DNA from: Acidobacteriota bacterium
Lineage (GTDB): Bacteria > Acidobacteriota > UBA4820 > DSQY01
NCBI GenBank assembly: GCA_040752915.1
Contig: JBFMHB010000028.1
Span: 1-37,415, forward strand
Direction: 5' to 3'
DNA length: 37,415 nt
Every line of letters begins with the position of its first letter. Position 1 is the stretch's first letter. Under the pieces are notes generated by a model, which searched no databases, had not been told where the DNA came from, and worked only from the letters and a program-made list of their open reading frames with translations. This document shows positions 34,188-37,415 of the stretch, in pieces. The translations under genes and the position numbers were made by a program.

Positions 34188-35633
34188 ATGTTGAAGTTGG
34201 AGCCGAAAAAGGTCTGGGAGCACTTCGAAAACCTCTGCAAGATCCCCCGCCCCTCGGGCCACGAGAAGGCCGCCGGGGAATACGTCGTCTCCGTGGCCAA
34301 GGCGCACAAGCTCGAGTGGGAGAGGGACGCCGTCGGCAACGTCGTGATCCGCGTCCCCGCCAGCAAGGGGCGCGAGAAGGCCCCCGTCACGGTGCTCCAG
34401 GGCCACACGGACATGGTCTGCGAGAAGAACAGCGATGTGAAGCACGACTTCCTGAGAGACCCCATCCGTCCCCGCCTTGTGGGAGACGTGGTCAAGGCCA
34501 CCGGCACGACCCTCGGCGCCGACAACGGGATCGGCGTGGCCATGGCCCTGGCCATTCTGGACGAAAAGGCCGCCGTCCACGGGCCCCTCGAACTCCTTTT
34601 CACCATCGACGAGGAAACGGGGCTCAACGGGGCGAACGGCCTCCAACCCGGCTTCGTGAAGGGCCGCCGCCTTCTCAACCTCGACACCGAGGAGGACGGA
34701 CAGCTCTACGTCGGTTGCGCCGGCGGCAAGGACACGGTCCTGACCCTCCCCCTCTCCCGCGAGAAGAGCGCCGACCCTCGTCCTGCCTACCTTCTCTCCG
34801 TAAAGGGCCTGCGCGGAGGCCACTCCGGAGGGGACATTCACGAGGGACGGGGCAACGCCAACCGCATCCTGGCCCGGGCCCTCGACGCCCTGGCCCAGGC
34901 CGGCGCGGGCTTCTCCCTCGTTTCCGTCCAGGGAGGCTCCAAGCGAAACGCCATCCCCCGCGAGGCCTTCGCCCTCCTCCACGCGGACGCCGCGGCGGCC
35001 AGGAAGGCCGGAGCGGCCCTGAAAACCCTCGAAGCGACGGTTCGAGCCGAATTGAAAGGCGTGGACGAGGGCGTCGCCCTGACCCTCGCCAAGACCAAGA
35101 GCCAGGGTCCGGCCCTCACCGCGCCTTCCCAGAGGAAGGTCCTGAACCTGCTGGCCTCCGTCCCCCACGGTCTGATCTCTTACAGCCGCCAGATTCACGG
35201 CCTGGTGGAAACCTCCACGAATTTCGCCATCGTGGAGACCCGTCCCGCCGCCATGGACGTCATCACTTCCCAGCGCTCGAGCGTGGAATCCCAGCGCGAC
35301 TGGGCCGCCTGGTGGGTGGGGAGCGTCGGACGCCTGGCCGGCGCCAAAGTCCGCCACTCCAACGGGTACCCCGGTTGGGAGCCCAACATGGACTCGCCGA
35401 TCCTCGCCCAGGCCCGCAAGACCTACAAGCGCCTCTTCCGGGAGGACCCCAAGGTCAAGGCCATCCACGCGGGCCTTGAGTGCGGGATCATCGGCGGAAA
35501 GTACCCGGGTATGGACATGGTCTCCCTCGGCCCCACCATCCGGAACGCCCATTCCCCGGACGAGGAGGTCCATGTCGCCTCCGTGGCACGGACCTACAAG
35601 TACCTCCTCGAGCTTCTCAAGGACCTGGCCTGA
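34188..35633 (+). CDS. pepD: M20C aminoacyl-histidine dipeptidase
   Basis: A 481-residue dinuclear-zinc peptidase of the PepD (cytosolic nonspecific or Xaa-His dipeptidase) family. Metal-site motifs are all present: LQGHTDMVCE (first His and Asp), GADNGIGVAMA (bridging Asp), DEETGLNGA (catalytic Glu and metal Glu), and the C-terminal PTIRNAHSPDEEV His. The lid domain lies between, about 200-385. The ATG at 34188 has AAGGAGG six bases upstream; an open frame back to 34122 is not needed. It releases amino acids from small peptides in the cytoplasm. No operon partner: it faces the VWA-FHA gene divergently and the lipoprotein gene convergently. Confidence 0.95.
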   Translation: MLKLEPKKVWEHFENLCKIPRPSGHEKAAGEYVVSVAKAHKLEWERDAVGNVVIRVPASKGREKAPVTVLQGHTDMVCEKNSDVKHDFLRDPIRPRLVGDVVKATGTTLGADNGIGVAMALAILDEKAAVHGPLELLFTIDEETGLNGANGLQPGFVKGRRLLNLDTEEDGQLYVGCAGGKDTVLTLPLSREKSADPRPAYLLSVKGLRGGHSGGDIHEGRGNANRILARALDALAQAGAGFSLVSVQGGSKRNAIPREAFALLHADAAAARKAGAALKTLEATVRAELKGVDEGVALTLAKTKSQGPALTAPSQRKVLNLLASVPHGLISYSRQIHGLVETSTNFAIVETRPAAMDVITSQRSSVESQRDWAAWWVGSVGRLAGAKVRHSNGYPGWEPNMDSPILAQARKTYKRLFREDPKVKAIHAGLECGIIGGKYPGMDMVSLGPTIRNAHSPDEEVHVASVARTYKYLLELLKDLA

Positions 35634-35666
35634 GGCCGACGGAAGCGTGTCTGCAACGAAGAGGAC

Positions 35667-35723
35667 GGGAGCGCCGGGTCCGGGCACCTCTCCGGCCCGG
35701 CGAGCCCCGCATCGGGCGCTCCC
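35667..35723. terminator. Nested hairpins between convergent genes
   Basis: Outer nine-base arms (GGGAGCGCC at 35667-35675 and GGCGCTCCC at 35715-35723) enclose an inner nine-base-pair stem (35674-35683 with one bulged T, and 35692-35700) around an eight-base loop. The two share a couple of bases, so they would compete. The structure lies between the stops of pepD and the lipoprotein gene and could end transcription in both directions, although no T-run is present. Confidence 0.45.
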
Positions 35724-35741
35724 CCGGGCGAGAGCCTCCCT

Positions 35742-36545
35742 TCACTGTCTTACGTGGGTCCAGTCCTTTTCGATTTTCTCGAAGAGGGCCCCCTGGTCGT
35801 CCTTGAGGCGCGGGAGCCAATAGGCATAGAAGATCTGGAATTCGGGATCGCTCATCTTTTTGAGGAAGACGAGGAAATCCTGGTAGGCCGCTTGCGGGTC
35901 GCCGCGGCGGTGCTTGATGAGGGCGAGGTAGAAGTGGGCGTCGCGCATGGTGAAAGGCGTGCCCCCCAGCCCGTAGTCTCCCTTCTCCGCCCGCCTCAGC
36001 GCGCGCTCGAAGTGGACCTGGGCCGCGAGAATCTGTCCCGCGTCGAAATCCAGTCTCCCGAGCAGGTACTCCGCGACCTTCTCCCCGTCCACGCCCTTTT
36101 CGGACCGGATCTTCTCCGCCAGCGCCCGGCCCTCTTCGAAGCGGGTTTGGAGGCGCATCATGGTCACGGCGGCGATTTCCGCGTAGATGGGCTTGTCCAG
36201 CCGAGGCGCGGCCAGTTGAAAGCAGGTCTGGGCCTCGGCATAGTTTCCCTCATCCCAGTAGGCGCGCCCCAGCCCGAGAAGGGGTTCCACGGCATCCGGC
36301 TTCAGGCTCCGAGCCTTCTCCAGATAGAACCGCCGGGCCTCAGGAAGGGACTGGATCCCCGGCGGAAGGGGGTCGCAGCAGAAATTGCCCTTGGCCAGGA
36401 TTTCGATGGACTTGAGGTCCGTGATCCGCCCCGCGCATTCCAGGTTCTTTTCGTAGCGTGCCTTCTCCGAGGAAAGGAACCCGCAGCACCCGCTCAAGAA
36501 GGCCGCGAGAGCCAGGGATGTCGCGGTTCGGACCATGTCAGTCAT
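35742..36545 (-). CDS. TPR-like lipoprotein of unknown function
   Basis: A 267-residue predicted lipoprotein: a short hydrophobic signal ends in the lipobox LSG-C20, so the mature protein starts with a lipidated Cys. The rest is mostly helical with tetratricopeptide-like units, such as AVEPLLGLGRAYWDEGNYAEAQTC (split here as AVEPLLGLGRAYWDEG and NYAEAQTC, about residues 84-107) and a later unit around 175-220. Four further Cys lie in the first 60 residues (two right after the lipobox region and a CC pair near 56). Start ATG at 36545 has GGAGG five bases upstream. TPR lipoproteins usually scaffold envelope complexes; no partner is evident here. Confidence 0.75.
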   Translation of the reverse strand: MTDMVRTATSLALAAFLSGCCGFLSSEKARYEKNLECAGRITDLKSIEILAKGNFCCDPLPPGIQSLPEARRFYLEKARSLKPDAVEPLLGLGRAYWDEGNYAEAQTCFQLAAPRLDKPIYAEIAAVTMMRLQTRFEEGRALAEKIRSEKGVDGEKVAEYLLGRLDFDAGQILAAQVHFERALRRAEKGDYGLGGTPFTMRDAHFYLALIKHRRGDPQAAYQDFLVFLKKMSDPEFQIFYAYWLPRLKDDQGALFEKIEKDWTHVRQ

Positions 36546-36670
36546 GCCAGCCTCCGCGCGCATCTTAGAACCGGAGAGAGTCTCAGGCAAGTTCACGACG
36601 TCACATGGCCGCGGGCCCGCACCGCACCTTGCCCGCGCCGCGTGCTATGATTCGGGTCGGGAGGCGATTC

Positions 36671-37415
36671 GTGGCCGAGGGTTCCATCGTCGTGATCGGG
36701 GCGGGCTTCGCGGGAGCCGCGACGGCCTGGTGGCTTCGCAGGGCCGGCGCCGACCGTGTCATCGTCCTGGAGAGGGAAACCGTGCCGGGGGCCCACGCCT
36801 CCGGGAAGAACGCCGGGATCGCCCGCCAGCCGGTTCTCCATGCTTCCACGGCCCTCCTCACCGCGCGGGGCACGGCTTTCCTCAGGCGGCCCCCCGATGG
36901 TTTCTGCGAGGGCTCCCTCTTCAATGAAACCGGAGGGTACCTGGCCACCTCCGACCCGAAAGACCGGCGTCTGGACCTCCTCCACCGCGCGGCCCTCGCC
37001 GCCGGGGTTTACACCTTCGAGGCCGAACGATCGGAGGTGGTGGAGCGCCTTCCCCTTCTCGACGGGGCGCCCTTTGTCCGGGCCTTGGCCAGCCCCACCG
37101 ACGGGGTGGTGGACATCCACCTTCTGCTGACCTCCTACCTCCGTGGGGTTTCCCTCCGGACGGGAACCCTCGTGGAGGGCTTCCGGCGGAAGGGGACACG
37201 CATCACGGCGCTGGAGACCTCCCGCGGACTCCTGGAGGCATCCGCCGTCGTGAACGCGGCGGGCGCGTGGGCGGCGGACGTCGCCGCCTCGGCCGGTGCC
37301 GCCCCCATCCGGATCGAACCCCGGCGGCGCCATCTTCTTCACACGGGCCCCTTGCCGGGCCTTTCCGCGGCCATGCCCTACGCCTGGCTCTACGATCCGG
37401 AGGTTTACTTCCGGG
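36671..37415 (+). CDS. FAD-dependent oxidoreductase, DAO family (partial)
   Basis: The first 248 codons of a flavoenzyme that runs off the window edge. The N-terminus has the dinucleotide-binding motif VIGAGFAGAAT with the Glu in VLERE that binds the ribose, then GKNAGIARQP, as in glycine / D-amino-acid oxidase and sarcosine-oxidase-like proteins. A later NAAGAWAADVA segment is also typical of the family. The start is GTG with GGGAGG six bases upstream. An ATG at 36647 in the same frame is unlikely: it lacks a Shine-Dalgarno and sits inside a TATGAT -10-like hexamer (36646-36651). Substrate cannot be inferred from the half that is visible. Confidence 0.85.
   Translation, partial: MAEGSIVVIGAGFAGAATAWWLRRAGADRVIVLERETVPGAHASGKNAGIARQPVLHASTALLTARGTAFLRRPPDGFCEGSLFNETGGYLATSDPKDRRLDLLHRAALAAGVYTFEAERSEVVERLPLLDGAPFVRALASPTDGVVDIHLLLTSYLRGVSLRTGTLVEGFRRKGTRITALETSRGLLEASAVVNAAGAWAADVAASAGAAPIRIEPRRRHLLHTGPLPGLSAAMPYAWLYDPEVYFR

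Noticed and set aside
36647-36671. ATG at 36647 as start of the FAD oxidoreductase
   Set aside because: There is no Shine-Dalgarno before it and it lies in a TATGAT hexamer, while GTG at 36671 has GGGAGG at ideal spacing.
1-37415. Mobile elements, CRISPR arrays, phage genes, tRNA or rRNA
   Set aside because: No transposase, integrase, direct-repeat array or recognisable structural RNA was seen on either strand by eye.

Overview
The window is about 37 kb of GC-rich DNA with tightly packed genes, frequent GTG or TTG starts backed by good Shine-Dalgarno sites, and many overlapping stop/start codons. A TonB protein, a lipobox protein, an O-antigen-ligase-like protein and Tat signals point to a diderm (Gram-negative type) bacterium with aerobic respiration. 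Alternative complex III, an A2-type caa3 oxidase, cytochrome bd and recO-glyQ-glyS together would fit Acidobacteriota or another deep-branching GC-rich lineage. This is an inference from gene content, and no rRNA or other marker settles it. No tRNA, rRNA, CRISPR array, insertion sequence or integrase was seen, so the region reads as core chromosome.

Layout. Positions 1-4341 (minus strand): an Rrf2-type Fe-S regulator, cydA and cydB, then a membrane GGDEF protein; a strong sigma70-like promoter lies before the regulator with a palindromic candidate operator across its -10. Positions 4391-13416 (minus): a cardiolipin-synthase-like enzyme, glyS, glyQ, recO, an O-antigen-ligase-like protein and two GT4 glycosyltransferases. 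Positions 13521-15966: tonB (plus) converging on a DUF389 membrane protein (minus) with overlapping 3' ends.

Positions 16038-29830 (minus) form the centrepiece, a roughly 14 kb respiratory operon: actA (pentaheme cytochrome), a 66-residue Tat-signal peptide ORF, actB, actC, a fused actD-actE, actF, a monoheme cytochrome c, a SCO copper chaperone, ctaD, ctaE, a 22-codon ORF, ctaF, ctaC (CuA plus heme c) and ctaB. Most junctions are 4-base ATGA overlaps. The products would carry electrons from quinol through alternative complex III and its cytochromes to a caa3 oxidase, with SCO and CtaB supporting CuA and heme A maturation; ctaA is not present here. The bd oxidase at the left end gives a second, quinol-only branch.

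Positions 29831-30138 are a divergent control region with an inverted repeat, followed by a TauE/SafE exporter (plus), asnS (minus), a VWA-zinc ribbon-FHA membrane protein (minus), an M20C dipeptidase (plus), a TPR-like lipoprotein (minus) and the start of an FAD-dependent oxidoreductase that runs off the right edge.
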